Shown: positions 15,398 through 25,016 of the stretch, in pieces | How positions within the stretch are numbered: position 1 is the first letter of the stretch | Layout: the number at the start of each line of letters is the position of its first letter | Origin: Bacillus solimangrovi | Lineage (GTDB): Bacteria; Bacillota; Bacilli; Bacillales; Bacillaceae_N | Direction: 5' to 3' | DNA: 59,246 nucleotides | Assembly (NCBI RefSeq): GCF_001742425.1 | Contig: NZ_MJEH01000016.1 | Coordinates: 1 to 59,246 of the forward strand | The notes under the pieces: generated by a model | Seen by the model: the letters and a program-made list of their open reading frames with translations, nothing else | What the model was told of the DNA's origin: nothing | Database searches by the model: none | Translations under genes and position numbers: made by a program

Positions 15398-16495
15398 ATG
15401 ACAGAAGAGAAAAGCACTAAGCCTTTACGAGAAGGTTATACGACAGGTGCTTGTGCAACAGCAGCTACAAAAGCAGCCATTACAGCGCTTATTACGGGAG
15501 AAGTACAAGAAGAAGTAACGATATATCTACCAGTCAAAAGGTTCGCAACTTTCACAATTGAGAGCTGTGAATTATCTGCAAACTGTGTTCAAGTAAGTAT
15601 CAAAAAGGATGCTGGAGATGATCCAGATGTTACTCATGGTGCTTCGATCGTATCGACCGTACAGTGGGTTAATGAAACGGGTGTTCATCTTGATGGAGGA
15701 GAAGGTGTCGGGCGAGTAACGAAGCCTGGACTACCAGTTGAAGTTGGGTTAGCAGCGATTAATCCAGTTCCACGAAAGATGATTCTCGGAGTTGCTTCGG
15801 AAGTATTAGAACAATTCAACATTCAAAAGGGTATTCAAATTGTAATATCTGTACCGAATGGAGAACAGATTGCAGAGAAGACGTTGAATGGACGACTTGG
15901 CATTATTGGTGGAATATCAATATTAGGAACGAGAGGAATTGTCGTTCCATTTTCCACATCTGCCTATAAAGCAAGTATTATTCAAGCAATTAAGGTTGCA
16001 AGAGCGAGTCAGTGTGAGCATGTTGTCATCACAACTGGTGGCAGAAGTGAAGGATATGCAATTAAGCAGTTTCCGCATTTGCCGGAAGAAGCTTTCATCG
16101 AAATGGGTGACTTCGTAGGATTTTCCTTAAAACAATGTAAAAGACTTGGTGTAAAACGCATTTCGATGGTCGGAATGATGGGGAAATTTTCGAAGGTGGC
16201 ACAAGGAGTGATGATGGTTCATTCAAAAAGTGCTCCCGTTGATTTTAATTTTTTGGCAAGTGTTGCCGAACAAGTTGGTGTAACAGGTGAATTGTTAGAA
16301 GAAGTAAGAGAAGCAAATACGGCATCACAAGTTGGAAATATGATGTTAGAACATGGTTTCCTTAACTTTTTCGAAGTGCTGTGTACGTATTGTTGTACTG
16401 CGGCATTAGAGGAAGTTAATGGTGGAGTAGATATTGATACGACATTATATACATTGAAAGGTAAGCTGTTAGGAGAGGCTGGTTATCGTGAGTGA
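15398..16495 (+). CDS. cbiD: Cobalt-precorrin-5B C1-methyltransferase
   Basis: This 365-residue CbiD methylates C1 in the cobalt-early (oxygen-independent) route. The diagnostic N-terminus [17 protein letters not shown] is present, as are [10 protein letters not shown] and the [12 protein letters not shown] motif. CbiD replaces CobF of the aerobic route, so the operon belongs to the cobalt-early pathway. It starts six bases after cbiC and overlaps cbiET by eight. Confidence 0.93.
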   Translation: MTEEKSTKPLREGYTTGACATAATKAAITALITGEVQEEVTIYLPVKRFATFTIESCELSANCVQVSIKKDAGDDPDVTHGASIVSTVQWVNETGVHLDGGEGVGRVTKPGLPVEVGLAAINPVPRKMILGVASEVLEQFNIQKGIQIVISVPNGEQIAEKTLNGRLGIIGGISILGTRGIVVPFSTSAYKASIIQAIKVARASQCEHVVITTGGRSEGYAIKQFPHLPEEAFIEMGDFVGFSLKQCKRLGVKRISMVGMMGKFSKVAQGVMMVHSKSAPVDFNFLASVAEQVGVTGELLEEVREANTASQVGNMMLEHGFLNFFEVLCTYCCTAALEEVNGGVDIDTTLYTLKGKLLGEAGYRE

Positions 16496-17696
16496 GAAGA
16501 TAAAGTTAATTGGCATCGGAGACGAAGGAAGAAGAAGTTTACTACCCTTATATGAAAAGTGGATTAATGAATGTGAAGTGCTCGTTGGAGGAGAGAGGCA
16601 GCTTGCCTTTTTTCCTAATTTTCAAGGTGACAAAATCCCAATAAAGGTTGGATTAAAGTCATTAGTTGAAAAGTTGCAACAAGAATCAAGGAAAGTCATC
16701 ATCTTAGCTTCTGGAGATCCACTTTTTTATGGGATCGGAAGCTATTTATCAAATAAGTTAGATATTGAAATCTATCCTTATTTAAGCTCAATCCAACTTG
16801 CATTTGCGAGAATGGAAGAACGTTGGGAAGATGCATATATTTCAAGTTTACATGGGAGAAGCATAAGAGGCTTTGCTCAGAAAATTGATAATAAAGATAA
16901 AGTAGCGATTCTTACTGATCAAACAAATTCACCAAATGAGATTGCAAAGTACCTTATTTCCTATCACATGACAGAATATGAAGCATTTATAGCTGAGAAT
17001 GTAGGCGGTGAGACAGAACGCTGTCGCTGGATGAGTCTATCTGAGATGAGTGAGGCTAATTTTGCACCTTTAAATATCGTGATTTTGAAAAAGAAAGATG
17101 AATCTCCAGTATGGACGTTAGGCATTGAAGATGAAGAATTTGCTCAACGTAAACCAGATAAAGGCTTGTTAACGAAGAAAGAAATTCGCATTTTGACAAT
17201 TGGTGCGCTGAATTTAAGACAGGACAGTACGGTATGGGATATTGGTACTTGTACAGGTTCAATTGCCATTGAGGCAGCAAGAATAGCTCATAATGGTGCT
17301 GTTTATGCTATTGAAAAAAATAAAGAAGACTATGAAAATTGTTTGATTAATACAAAGAAGTTTAGAACAGATATTACGGTTGTGAACGCAAAGGCTCCTG
17401 AGGGTCTTGATCAGTTTCCGAATCCTGATGCCGTATTTATCGGAGGAACGGCAGGTGGTATGGAGGAAATACTTAACATCTGTTGTGAACGGTTAAATTC
17501 ACAAGGGAGAATCGTTCTTAATGCAGTGACGATTGAGAATCTTTCTGCAGCATTAGAAGCATTTAAAGCACGAGGGTTTGAAACACAGATTACACTAGCA
17601 CAAATTTCAAGAAGCAAACCGATCTTACATTTAACTCGATTCGATGCGCTTAATCCGATCTATATTATTACAGCTAGTCGTAAGGAAGGGGAATAA
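16488..17696 (+). CDS. cbiET: CbiET fusion: cobalt-precorrin-7 C5- and C15-methyltransferase/decarboxylase
   Basis: The 402 residues combine two enzymes. Residues 1-200 form a CbiE-type SAM methyltransferase ([17 protein letters not shown]), and 205-402 form a CbiT Rossmann methyltransferase-decarboxylase ([15 protein letters not shown], then FIGGTAGG). It corresponds to CobL of the aerobic route, although in Salmonella cbiE and cbiT are separate. The GTG start overlaps the cbiD end by eight bases. CbiE/T acts late in ring modification, just before CbiC. Confidence 0.92.
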   Translation: MSEKIKLIGIGDEGRRSLLPLYEKWINECEVLVGGERQLAFFPNFQGDKIPIKVGLKSLVEKLQQESRKVIILASGDPLFYGIGSYLSNKLDIEIYPYLSSIQLAFARMEERWEDAYISSLHGRSIRGFAQKIDNKDKVAILTDQTNSPNEIAKYLISYHMTEYEAFIAENVGGETERCRWMSLSEMSEANFAPLNIVILKKKDESPVWTLGIEDEEFAQRKPDKGLLTKKEIRILTIGALNLRQDSTVWDIGTCTGSIAIEAARIAHNGAVYAIEKNKEDYENCLINTKKFRTDITVVNAKAPEGLDQFPNPDAVFIGGTAGGMEEILNICCERLNSQGRIVLNAVTIENLSAALEAFKARGFETQITLAQISRSKPILHLTRFDALNPIYIITASRKEGE

Positions 17697-17697
17697 G

Positions 17698-18399
17698 ATG
17701 TTAGGGAAATTATATGGACTTGGTGTTGGCCCAGGTGATCCAGAGTTAATTACAGTTAAGGCATTTCGTATTTTGCGAGATACACCAGTAATTGCTTACC
17801 CGAAAAAAAGAAAAGGTAGTAAGAGTTACGCACATAAAATCATTGATGTATACATTAATCCAGTTGAAAAGGATATGTTAGGTTTAGTTTTTCCGATGAC
17901 AAAAGATGAGGCTATTTTAGAACGAGAATGGAATATAACCGTTGAGAAGGTATGGGGAAAGTTAAAAGAAGGTAAAGATGTTGCTTTTGTAACAGAAGGA
18001 GATCCGCTTTTATATAGTACGTTCATACATATGATGAATGTGATGAAAGAGCAACATCCAGAAGTGACCATTCAAACGGTTCCAGGGATTTCATCTATTA
18101 ACGGAGCAGCATCAACACTTGGAATAGCTTTAGCTGAGGGAGACGATCATGTTGCAATTGTGCCAGCACAAGACAACGCTGAAATGATGAAAAAAGCGAT
18201 AGTTGAGCATGATTGTATCATTTTCATTAAAGTTGCAAAAGTAATCGACCTTATGAGAAACGTTCTAGAAGAACTGGGCCTTTCAGATAAGGCATTTGTT
18301 GTGACGAAAGCGACATCAGATGAAGAGATTATTTGGAATGTAAATGACCTTGATGGAGTTGAATTAGAGTATCTAACATTAATGGTGGTGAGGAAATGA
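17698..18399 (+). CDS. cbiL: Cobalt-factor II C20-methyltransferase
   Basis: ATG 17698 follows GGAAGGGGA, and the longer frame from 17644 runs into cbiET. The product has 233 residues with the CbiL/CobI features GVGPGDPELITVKA, AYPKKRKG and EGDPLLYSTF. It adds the methyl group at C20, the first methylation after cobalt insertion. The protein is cytoplasmic, as usual for the family. The stop overlaps the cbiF start as ATGA, so translation is probably coupled. Confidence 0.93.
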   Translation: MLGKLYGLGVGPGDPELITVKAFRILRDTPVIAYPKKRKGSKSYAHKIIDVYINPVEKDMLGLVFPMTKDEAILEREWNITVEKVWGKLKEGKDVAFVTEGDPLLYSTFIHMMNVMKEQHPEVTIQTVPGISSINGAASTLGIALAEGDDHVAIVPAQDNAEMMKKAIVEHDCIIFIKVAKVIDLMRNVLEELGLSDKAFVVTKATSDEEIIWNVNDLDGVELEYLTLMVVRK

Positions 18400-19163
18400 A
18401 GCTATACATTGTAGGAGCAGGACCAGGTGCACCAGACTTAATTACAGTTCGTGGACTTAAACTCATTCAAGAAGCAGACGTTGTGCTCTATGCAGATTCA
18501 CTTGTTAGTGAAGAGTTAATAAAAGAAGCAAAACCTTCTGCGGAAGTGTTGAAAACAGCAGGTATGCACTTAGAGGAAATGGTACAAATCATGAAGGAAC
18601 GCCTTCTTGAAGGAAAGAAGGTCGTGCGTGTCCATACAGGTGATCCAGCAGTATATGGAGCAATTATGGAGCAGATAGCACTTTTAAAAGAAGCGGAGAT
18701 TGACATCGAAATTGTACCTGGTGTGAGTTCGGTCTTTGCATCAGCTGCTGCAGTGGGAGCTGAATTAACAATTCCTGATTTAACACAGACGGTTATTTTA
18801 ACACGAGCTGAAGGAAGAACGCCTGTGCCAGAAAGAGAAAAGCTAAGAGCACTTGCTGAACATCATAGTACAATTGCATTATTTTTAAGCGCGACGCTAA
18901 CGAAGAAAGTCGTTAATGAAATGCTAGCGGCAGGATGGAGTAAGGATACTCCTGTTGCTGTTGTATACAAGGCAACATGGCCAGATGAGAAAATTGTTCG
19001 TTCAACACTTGAGAACTTAGATGAAGATATGAAAGCAAATGGTGTTAGAAAACAAGCAATGATTTTAATGGGATGGGCTTTGGATGAAAATATTCATCAA
19101 AAAGACTATCGTTCAAAATTATATGATAAAGGGTTTACACATGGATTTCGCAAGGGGGTATGA
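18396..19163 (+). CDS. cbiF: Cobalt-precorrin-4 C11-methyltransferase
   Basis: This 255-residue CbiF/CobM SAM methyltransferase carries GAGPGAPDLITVRG at the N-terminus, HTGDPAVYGA and VPGVSSVFASAA, all family landmarks. A Bacillus megaterium CbiF was the first structurally solved corrin methyltransferase. The gene is joined to cbiL and cbiG by ATGA overlaps. C11 methylation precedes opening of the delta-lactone by CbiG. Confidence 0.94.
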   Translation: MKLYIVGAGPGAPDLITVRGLKLIQEADVVLYADSLVSEELIKEAKPSAEVLKTAGMHLEEMVQIMKERLLEGKKVVRVHTGDPAVYGAIMEQIALLKEAEIDIEIVPGVSSVFASAAAVGAELTIPDLTQTVILTRAEGRTPVPEREKLRALAEHHSTIALFLSATLTKKVVNEMLAAGWSKDTPVAVVYKATWPDEKIVRSTLENLDEDMKANGVRKQAMILMGWALDENIHQKDYRSKLYDKGFTHGFRKGV

Positions 19164-20293
19164 GCAAAATGATTACATTGCATGAAGGTGTACACCCTGA
19201 GATCGATGTAAATAATCCTTATGCTATCGTTGCAATTACGAAACATGGAGTAACCCTTGCTCGAAATCTATCAAATGAGTTTCAGCGAGCAGATGTCTAT
19301 TATATGAGTAAGTTTGCTAGTGGTGATGAAGAGGAGAAAGGTTATCAATTGTTCGAAGGAAGCGTTAGGTTACTGCTCCCTTCACTATTTTCTTCTTATA
19401 AGGGAATTATTTTAATTATTTCGTTAGGTGCTGTCGTTAGAATGATAGCTCCATTATTGAAAGATAAGAAAGTAGACCCTGGTGTAGTTGTTTTAGACGA
19501 TAAAGGGGAGAACGTCATTAGTGTATTATCTGGACATCTTGGTGGTGCAAATGAGTTAACGAGAGAAATTGCAGAATTGATTCAAGCGCGTCCTATCGTT
19601 ACTACGGCTTCTGATGTTCAAAAAACAATTCCTGTTGATTTATTCGGACGAGAATTTGGTTGGGTGTGGGAGTCTGCTGAGAAGCTTACACCCGTAAGTG
19701 CATCTGTTGTAAATGAAGAAAAAGTTGTTGTCATTCAAGAATCAGGTGAGAAAAATTGGTGGAAATATGACAAACCATTACCTAAAAATATTATTGTATG
19801 TTCCTCAACGAAAGAAGCAATCAATGAGAGACCAGATGCGGCATTAGTTGTAACACATAGAGAATTAAACACTGATGAGAGAACATTATTAAACAATGGC
19901 GTATTGTATCGACCTAAAGTTATCGTGTTAGGTATAGGGTGTAACAGAGGAACAAGCGCCGAAGAAATTGAAGCTGTAATTGAAGATGCACTTCAACAAT
20001 TGAAAATCTCTAAGAAAAGTGTGAAAGCAATTGCGACGATCGATTTGAAAAAAGATGAAGAAGGTTTACTAGAAATAACTCGAAAGCATCAATGGCAGTT
20101 TGTATACTACACACCAGAACAATTAAACGAAGTACCTTTTGAGAACCGGTCAGAAGTTGTCTATAAATATACGGGTGCCTATGGTGTGAGTGAACCTGCG
20201 GCTAAGCTATATAGTGGTGCAAAAGAGCTTCTACTTGAAAAGCAAAAGTCAGGGAATGTAACAATTTCTGTTGCGATTATTCCACATTCATAA
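19160..20293 (+). CDS. cbiG: Cobalt-precorrin-5A hydrolase
   Basis: This 377-residue CbiG opens the ring lactone with loss of acetaldehyde. The N-terminal domain has the VLSGHLGGANELT stretch and the C-terminal domain starts GIGCNRGTSAEEIE, both conserved in CbiG and in the CobE-like half. ATG overlaps the cbiF stop. Its presence again marks the cobalt-early route. cbiA follows after 18 bases. Confidence 0.93.
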   Translation: MSKMITLHEGVHPEIDVNNPYAIVAITKHGVTLARNLSNEFQRADVYYMSKFASGDEEEKGYQLFEGSVRLLLPSLFSSYKGIILIISLGAVVRMIAPLLKDKKVDPGVVVLDDKGENVISVLSGHLGGANELTREIAELIQARPIVTTASDVQKTIPVDLFGREFGWVWESAEKLTPVSASVVNEEKVVVIQESGEKNWWKYDKPLPKNIIVCSSTKEAINERPDAALVVTHRELNTDERTLLNNGVLYRPKVIVLGIGCNRGTSAEEIEAVIEDALQQLKISKKSVKAIATIDLKKDEEGLLEITRKHQWQFVYYTPEQLNEVPFENRSEVVYKYTGAYGVSEPAAKLYSGAKELLLEKQKSGNVTISVAIIPHS

Positions 20294-20311
20294 TTAGAGG
20301 GGATACACGTC

Positions 20312-21679
20312 ATGAGTGAACGAAGAATTGTCATAGCAGGTACAGGAAGTGGTGTAGGTAAGACAACGATTACACTTGGAATTATGGCAGCGATGCAACA
20401 ACAAGGGTATACCGTTCAAGGATTTAAATGTGGACCAGATTATATTGACCCCACTTATCATACGGCAGTAACGGGTAGAAAATCACGTAATTTAGATAGT
20501 TGGATGTTATCACATGATGTAGTAAAAGATATTTATAATCATGGTAGTGAAGGTGCAGACATCTCGATTATTGAAGGTGTAATGGGCTTTTATGATGGGA
20601 AAAATCCTAAGTCTGATGCTGGAAGCACTGCAGAAATTAGTGTTTTAACAGATAGTCCGGTCATATTAGTTGTGAATTGTGCTAGTATGGCTAGAAGTGC
20701 AGCAGCAATTGTAAAGGGATTTCAATGTTTATCTACTGAACCGAATATTGTAGGTGTGATTGCAAATCGAGTAGGAAGTGAAGGTCATTACAAGTTAGTA
20801 AAAGCTGCAATTGAGCAGGAATGTAATGTCCCTGTAGTTGGATATTTGAAGAGAGAGCAAGAAATTGAAATTCCTGAGCGCCACTTAGGATTAGTTCCTT
20901 CGATTGAACGTGGTGAGCTTAATGGATTTTTCAATTCATTAGGAAATTTAGTTTCCGAAACCGTCGATATTGAGAAGTTATATGAATTATCGTTAACTAA
21001 CGAACTACAATCAGTTTCTAATTCGATGTTTGCACCTGCACAAACGAAGGATCTAAGGATTGCAGTAGCACATGATGCTGCATTTAATTTTTATTATAAG
21101 GAAAATCTTGAACTGTTAGAAGCTCAAGGAGCAAAAGTGGAATTCTTTTCTCCATTAAATGGTGATGTAGTTCCTGATGAAGTTGATGGCTTATATTTAG
21201 GTGGAGGTTTTCCAGAAGAGTTCGCAGAACAACTCGCTAAAAATGATGATGTGAAGCAATCCATTCAAGATTGTATTGAGGGCGGCATGCCAACATTAGC
21301 TGAATGTGGCGGATTTATGTACTTAACTGAAGCGATTGAAACGACGGAAGGTCATCGTTTTCCAATGGTTGGCCTACTTCCAGGAATCGTGAAAATGCAA
21401 CATAAACGTGCAGCACTGGGTTATCGAGTAATTACAGGTAGTGAGGATAATTTCTTACTTTCATCAAATGCAGAAGCTAAAGGACATGAATTTCATTATT
21501 CTACATACCAATGCTTAGAACCGTTAAGCTATGCTTATAAGACGAAGGGGATGAGAGGAATAAAAGAAGAAGGTGCGCTACGATTTAATTTAGTGGCAGG
21601 ATATACTCACCTTCACTTCGCTTCATGCCCAGAGATTGTGACAAATTGGCTTGATAAATGTCGTGAACGAAAAATGTAA
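20312..21679 (+). CDS. cbiA: Cobyrinate a,c-diamide synthase
   Basis: This 455-residue ATP- and glutamine-dependent amidase converts cobyrinate to its a,c-diamide. The N-terminal dethiobiotin-synthase-like domain has the P-loop GTGSGVGKTT at 10-19. The C-terminal class I glutaminase domain has its nucleophile in LAECGGFMYL. Length fits the family. An AGAGGGGA site precedes the ATG. The next known steps (CbiP, CbiB, CobU/S) have no gene in the window. Confidence 0.93.
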   Translation: MSERRIVIAGTGSGVGKTTITLGIMAAMQQQGYTVQGFKCGPDYIDPTYHTAVTGRKSRNLDSWMLSHDVVKDIYNHGSEGADISIIEGVMGFYDGKNPKSDAGSTAEISVLTDSPVILVVNCASMARSAAAIVKGFQCLSTEPNIVGVIANRVGSEGHYKLVKAAIEQECNVPVVGYLKREQEIEIPERHLGLVPSIERGELNGFFNSLGNLVSETVDIEKLYELSLTNELQSVSNSMFAPAQTKDLRIAVAHDAAFNFYYKENLELLEAQGAKVEFFSPLNGDVVPDEVDGLYLGGGFPEEFAEQLAKNDDVKQSIQDCIEGGMPTLAECGGFMYLTEAIETTEGHRFPMVGLLPGIVKMQHKRAALGYRVITGSEDNFLLSSNAEAKGHEFHYSTYQCLEPLSYAYKTKGMRGIKEEGALRFNLVAGYTHLHFASCPEIVTNWLDKCRERKM

Positions 21680-21697
21680 CAGCTAAATGTAGGAGAG

Positions 21698-22342
21698 ATG
21701 AAATTGGACAATCTATACTCAGCGATGCTTCAACTAAAAGGAAAATCAGTTGTGATTGTTGGTGGAGGTAAGATCGCAACAAGAAAAGTTGGATCAATAA
21801 TGGAAACGGGTGCTTCCATTATTGTTATAAGTCCGACAATTACGAATGAGTTGAAATCACTAGTAGAGAGCAATCAAATTGTATGGGAAAGTAAGTCGTT
21901 TGAAAGCTCAGATGTGAAGAATGCATTTATGATTATTGCAGCAACAAATGATGTGGATGTTAATAAAATGGTATATCAATCAGTGAATGAACATCAGCTT
22001 ATTAATATTGTAGATTGTCCAGAAAAGAGTAATTTTATAGTACCTGCAACTGTTAAGCGTGGAAAATTAATTTTATCAGTCTCTACAAGTGGTGCAAGCC
22101 CTACCTTATCAAGAAAGATTAAGCGTGAGTTGTTAGAACAGTATGACGAATATTATGAAGAGTATCTTTTATTTTTAGAGAACTGTCGTAGGCAAATTAA
22201 AGATGAATTTGATAACGAGAAAGATAGACGTTTTTTATTGAAAAACTTAGTAGAGCCCGTCTACCTACAGTTAACGAGAGAAGAAAAAAACACCTTAAGA
22301 AATGAAAAATTTGAGCAAATGTTAAGGGAAAGGAGGAAATAG
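21698..22342 (+). CDS. Precorrin-2 dehydrogenase (SirC/CysG-B type)
   Basis: This 214-residue NAD-dependent enzyme oxidises precorrin-2 to sirohydrochlorin. The dinucleotide site VIVGGGKIATRK is near residue 18, and the ATVKRGKLILSVSTSGASPT segment lies after the Rossmann domain. It has no methyltransferase domain and lacks a ferrochelatase signature, so it is the CysG-B/SirC form. An AGGAGAG site precedes the ATG. It sits beside the SUMT gene, and the two supply the substrate of CbiX. Confidence 0.9.
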   Translation: MKLDNLYSAMLQLKGKSVVIVGGGKIATRKVGSIMETGASIIVISPTITNELKSLVESNQIVWESKSFESSDVKNAFMIIAATNDVDVNKMVYQSVNEHQLINIVDCPEKSNFIVPATVKRGKLILSVSTSGASPTLSRKIKRELLEQYDEYYEEYLLFLENCRRQIKDEFDNEKDRRFLLKNLVEPVYLQLTREEKNTLRNEKFEQMLRERRK

Positions 22343-22343
22343 A

Positions 22344-23117
22344 ATGGGTGACGGAATTGTATATTTAGTAGGAGCTGGACCTGGAGATCCAAAGCTTATC
22401 ACTGTGTACGGATTAGAATGTATTCAAACAGCAGATGTAATTGCTTACGATAGATTGGTGAATAAAGAGTTATTAACACACGCTAAGCCTGATGCAGAGC
22501 TAATCTATTGTGGAAAACTACCTGGTAAACATGCCCTAATTCAACAAGAAATTAATCAATTGTTAGTAGAGAAAGCAAAGCAAGGGCTTACAGTTACACG
22601 TCTTAAAGGTGGCGATCCGTTCGTATTTGGTAGAGGTGGCGAAGAGGCTGAAGAATTAATGAAACATGGAATTCGTTATGAAGTTGTACCTGGTATTACA
22701 GCAGGTGTAGCGGCACCAGCATATGCAGGTATTCCTGTTACACATCGTGAATTTGCTTCTTCATTTGCAATTGTTACGGCGCATGGTCGTGCATCAAAAG
22801 GTGAGGATCACATTCATTGGGAGTCTTTAGCTAAGGGAATTGATACGATTGCTTTTTACATGGGAATCGGTAATTTAAATCACATTTGTGAACGTTTAAT
22901 TCATTTTGGAAAAGATCCACATACACCAGTTGCGGTAGTCGAGTGGGGGACAACTAGCAAGCAACAAACCGTAGTTGGAAACTTACAATCAATTGAAGAA
23001 ATAGTGCAAACAACAGAAATTTCTCATCCAGCTATCGTGTTAGTTGGAAAGGTTGTAGATTTAAAAGAAAAGATAGAATGGTTCAAAGAACAACAGTTAG
23101 AGGGATCAATAAAATAA
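22344..23117 (+). CDS. cobA: Uroporphyrinogen-III C-methyltransferase (SUMT)
   Basis: This 257-residue SAM-dependent enzyme methylates uroporphyrinogen III at C2 and C7 to precorrin-2, the branch point from haem. Landmarks are VGAGPGDPKLITV, DRLVNKELL, RLKGGDPFVFGRGGEE and VPGITAGVAAPAYAGIP. The usual GKRxGxH stretch reads GKLPGKH here. The start follows AAAGGAGGAAAT and lies one base after the previous stop. It is named cobA, sumT or cysG-A in different species. Confidence 0.93.
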   Translation: MGDGIVYLVGAGPGDPKLITVYGLECIQTADVIAYDRLVNKELLTHAKPDAELIYCGKLPGKHALIQQEINQLLVEKAKQGLTVTRLKGGDPFVFGRGGEEAEELMKHGIRYEVVPGITAGVAAPAYAGIPVTHREFASSFAIVTAHGRASKGEDHIHWESLAKGIDTIAFYMGIGNLNHICERLIHFGKDPHTPVAVVEWGTTSKQQTVVGNLQSIEEIVQTTEISHPAIVLVGKVVDLKEKIEWFKEQQLEGSIK

Positions 23118-23155
23118 TAGGTTCGTGAATAATTTATCATAAAGGTAAGGTGAAT

Positions 23156-23911
23156 ATGAGAAAAAAATTAGGGTTTATATTGATTAGTATTATGACACTC
23201 TACTTTTGGATTAACTCCTATCAACCTGTATATGCTATGCATATAATGGAAGGTTTCCTGCCAATTCATTGGGCAATATTTTGGTGGATAGTTACGACCC
23301 CATTCGTCCTACTCGGTATACGCTCCATCCGTAAGAAGGTGAAGGAAAATCCTCAAGTGAAAACGATGCTAGGCTTAGCTGGGGCATTTGCATTTGTGCT
23401 ATCTGCACTGAAAATTCCATCTGTAACAGGAAGCTCTTCTCATCCTACAGGGGTAGGATTGGGAACGGTTCTATTTGGACCGATGGTCATGAGTGTAATC
23501 GGTACGATCGTTCTTTTATTCCAAACATTATTGCTTGCGCATGGTGGATTAACGACACTTGGAGCAAATGCCTTTTCTATGGCTGTTATCGGACCGCTCA
23601 TGACATATGCTGTGTATAAAGGAAGTATGAGGCTTAAATTTTCATTTTCCGTTTCAATTTTCTTAGCAGCGATGATTGGTGATTTAACAACTTATTTAAT
23701 GACTTCTCTCCAATTGGCACTAGCACATCCAGCGGTGGTAGGAGGGGTTGCTGCTTCATTTGCTAAATTTGCAAGTGTTTTTGCATTCACGCAACTTCCA
23801 CTTGCAATAAGTGAAGGAATACTAACGGTCATTATTATGAACTTGATAATGAAATACAACATACAAGAACTACGTTTATTAAACCTCCCTATAAAGGAGA
23901 GTGTGAAATAA
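23156..23911 (+). CDS. cbiM: Cobalt ECF transporter, substrate-specific membrane subunit CbiM
   Basis: ATG 23156 is preferred over GTG 23150 because AAAGGTAAGG ends just before it. The precursor of 251 residues has a signal segment (residues 3-25) ending VYA, and the mature chain would begin MHIMEG. That fits known CbiM/NikM proteins, where the new N-terminus and His coordinate the metal. Several transmembrane helices follow, with the conserved SSSHPTGVG segment. It forms the S-component of a cobalt ECF transporter with CbiN, CbiQ and CbiO encoded next. Confidence 0.93.
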   Translation: MRKKLGFILISIMTLYFWINSYQPVYAMHIMEGFLPIHWAIFWWIVTTPFVLLGIRSIRKKVKENPQVKTMLGLAGAFAFVLSALKIPSVTGSSSHPTGVGLGTVLFGPMVMSVIGTIVLLFQTLLLAHGGLTTLGANAFSMAVIGPLMTYAVYKGSMRLKFSFSVSIFLAAMIGDLTTYLMTSLQLALAHPAVVGGVAASFAKFASVFAFTQLPLAISEGILTVIIMNLIMKYNIQELRLLNLPIKESVK

Positions 23912-24219
23912 TGAAAAACCTACTGCTTTTAAGTATTGTGATTTTCTTAGCTGTTCTTCCAATGTTTATGCATGAAGATTCAGAATTTGGTGGTGCAGAT
24001 GGGCAGGCAGAACAACTAATTTCAGAGATTTCACCAAATTATGAGCCTTGGTTTGAAACGATTTGGGAACCACCAGGTGGAGAAATAGAAAGTTTGCTAT
24101 TCTCACTTCAAGCAGCGATTGGGGCAATTATTATCGGTTATATAATTGGATTCGGTCGTGCACGCAAAAAGTATATTGATTATAAAGAAGAGCATAAACC
24201 ACATGCTTCACATCGATAG
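23911..24219 (+). CDS. cbiN: Cobalt transport protein CbiN
   Basis: This 102-residue protein has two membrane helices, one at the N-terminus (residues 3-18) and one near 68-86, enclosing an outer loop rich in acidic residues. That is the topology of CbiN, a small auxiliary that promotes metal loading of CbiM. Start and stop of neighbours overlap (TAATG with cbiM, 17 bases with cbiQ). Confidence 0.9.
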   Translation: MKNLLLLSIVIFLAVLPMFMHEDSEFGGADGQAEQLISEISPNYEPWFETIWEPPGGEIESLLFSLQAAIGAIIIGYIIGFGRARKKYIDYKEEHKPHASHR

Positions 24220-24979
24220 GTACACATACGAGAATCGTTTTAATGATATTCATCCGTTAGAAAAGGTTATTTTTTCATTTGGTTGTTTAATCATTTCAAT
24301 TATGATGAAAAATATTGTCGTTTCACTATTTGTCTTTATCATAATGAGTAGTCTAACTGTATTTGGTGCAGGTGTTGCTCTAAGGTTTTATTTGAAATTA
24401 TTACTACTACCATTAATGTTTCTATTAATGAGTATTGGAACAATGATCATTTCGATTACTCCGAAGGAACTGAAAACAGTTGATATTATGTGGAGTATCG
24501 ATCTATTCAAGTGGAGTGTTTATATTAGTGAAACGAGTGTAGCAGAAACGACAATACTTATTTTTATCGTTTCTGCTAGTATAAGTTGTATGTATTTTTT
24601 AATTTTAACTACACCGTTTCAAGGAATATTATGGGTATTACAAAAAATGAAAGTGCCTACAATTTTCCTTGAGTTAGTTGTTTTTACTTATCATTTTATA
24701 TTTGTGTTATGGAAAAAGACGAGGGAAATTCATATAGCACAATCAGCTCGATTAGGGTATCAAAATTATCGCTTGTGGCTGTCATCACTCGCTCAATTAA
24801 TCGTAGGAATTTTTATTAAATCAATTCGATCTGCTCAGGAGCTAAATATTGCGATTGAGTCGCGTGGTGGTGAAGAATCGATTCCACAAGTTGATGGAAA
24901 TTACCGTTATAATCGTTCCAGCTACATCTTTATTGTAAGCATTTTTTCTATGATGTTATTAATTTACTGTTCAAGCTAA
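24203..24979 (+). CDS. cbiQ: Cobalt ECF transporter, transmembrane subunit CbiQ
   Basis: ATG 24203 is preferred because the protein then starts MLHIDRYTYENRF, typical of CbiQ, and AAAGAAGAG lies upstream. The longer TTG frame from 24146 adds an unrelated stretch inside cbiN. It has 258 residues and several membrane helices. The coupling region appears as ARLGYQNYR and near the end as IAIESRGGEE, the second of the Ala-Arg-Gly type motifs that grip the ATPases. It forms the T-component of the cobalt transporter. Confidence 0.9.
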   Translation: MLHIDRYTYENRFNDIHPLEKVIFSFGCLIISIMMKNIVVSLFVFIIMSSLTVFGAGVALRFYLKLLLLPLMFLLMSIGTMIISITPKELKTVDIMWSIDLFKWSVYISETSVAETTILIFIVSASISCMYFLILTTPFQGILWVLQKMKVPTIFLELVVFTYHFIFVLWKKTREIHIAQSARLGYQNYRLWLSSLAQLIVGIFIKSIRSAQELNIAIESRGGEESIPQVDGNYRYNRSSYIFIVSIFSMMLLIYCSS

Positions 24980-25016
24980 TTTAGTTCATATGGAATGGAT
25001 TTAGGGAGTTCTGCCT

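Noticed and set aside
24146-24202. Upstream TTG start for cbiQ
   Set aside because: The added residues lie inside cbiN in another frame, do not resemble CbiQ, and ATG 24203 gives the normal N-terminus.
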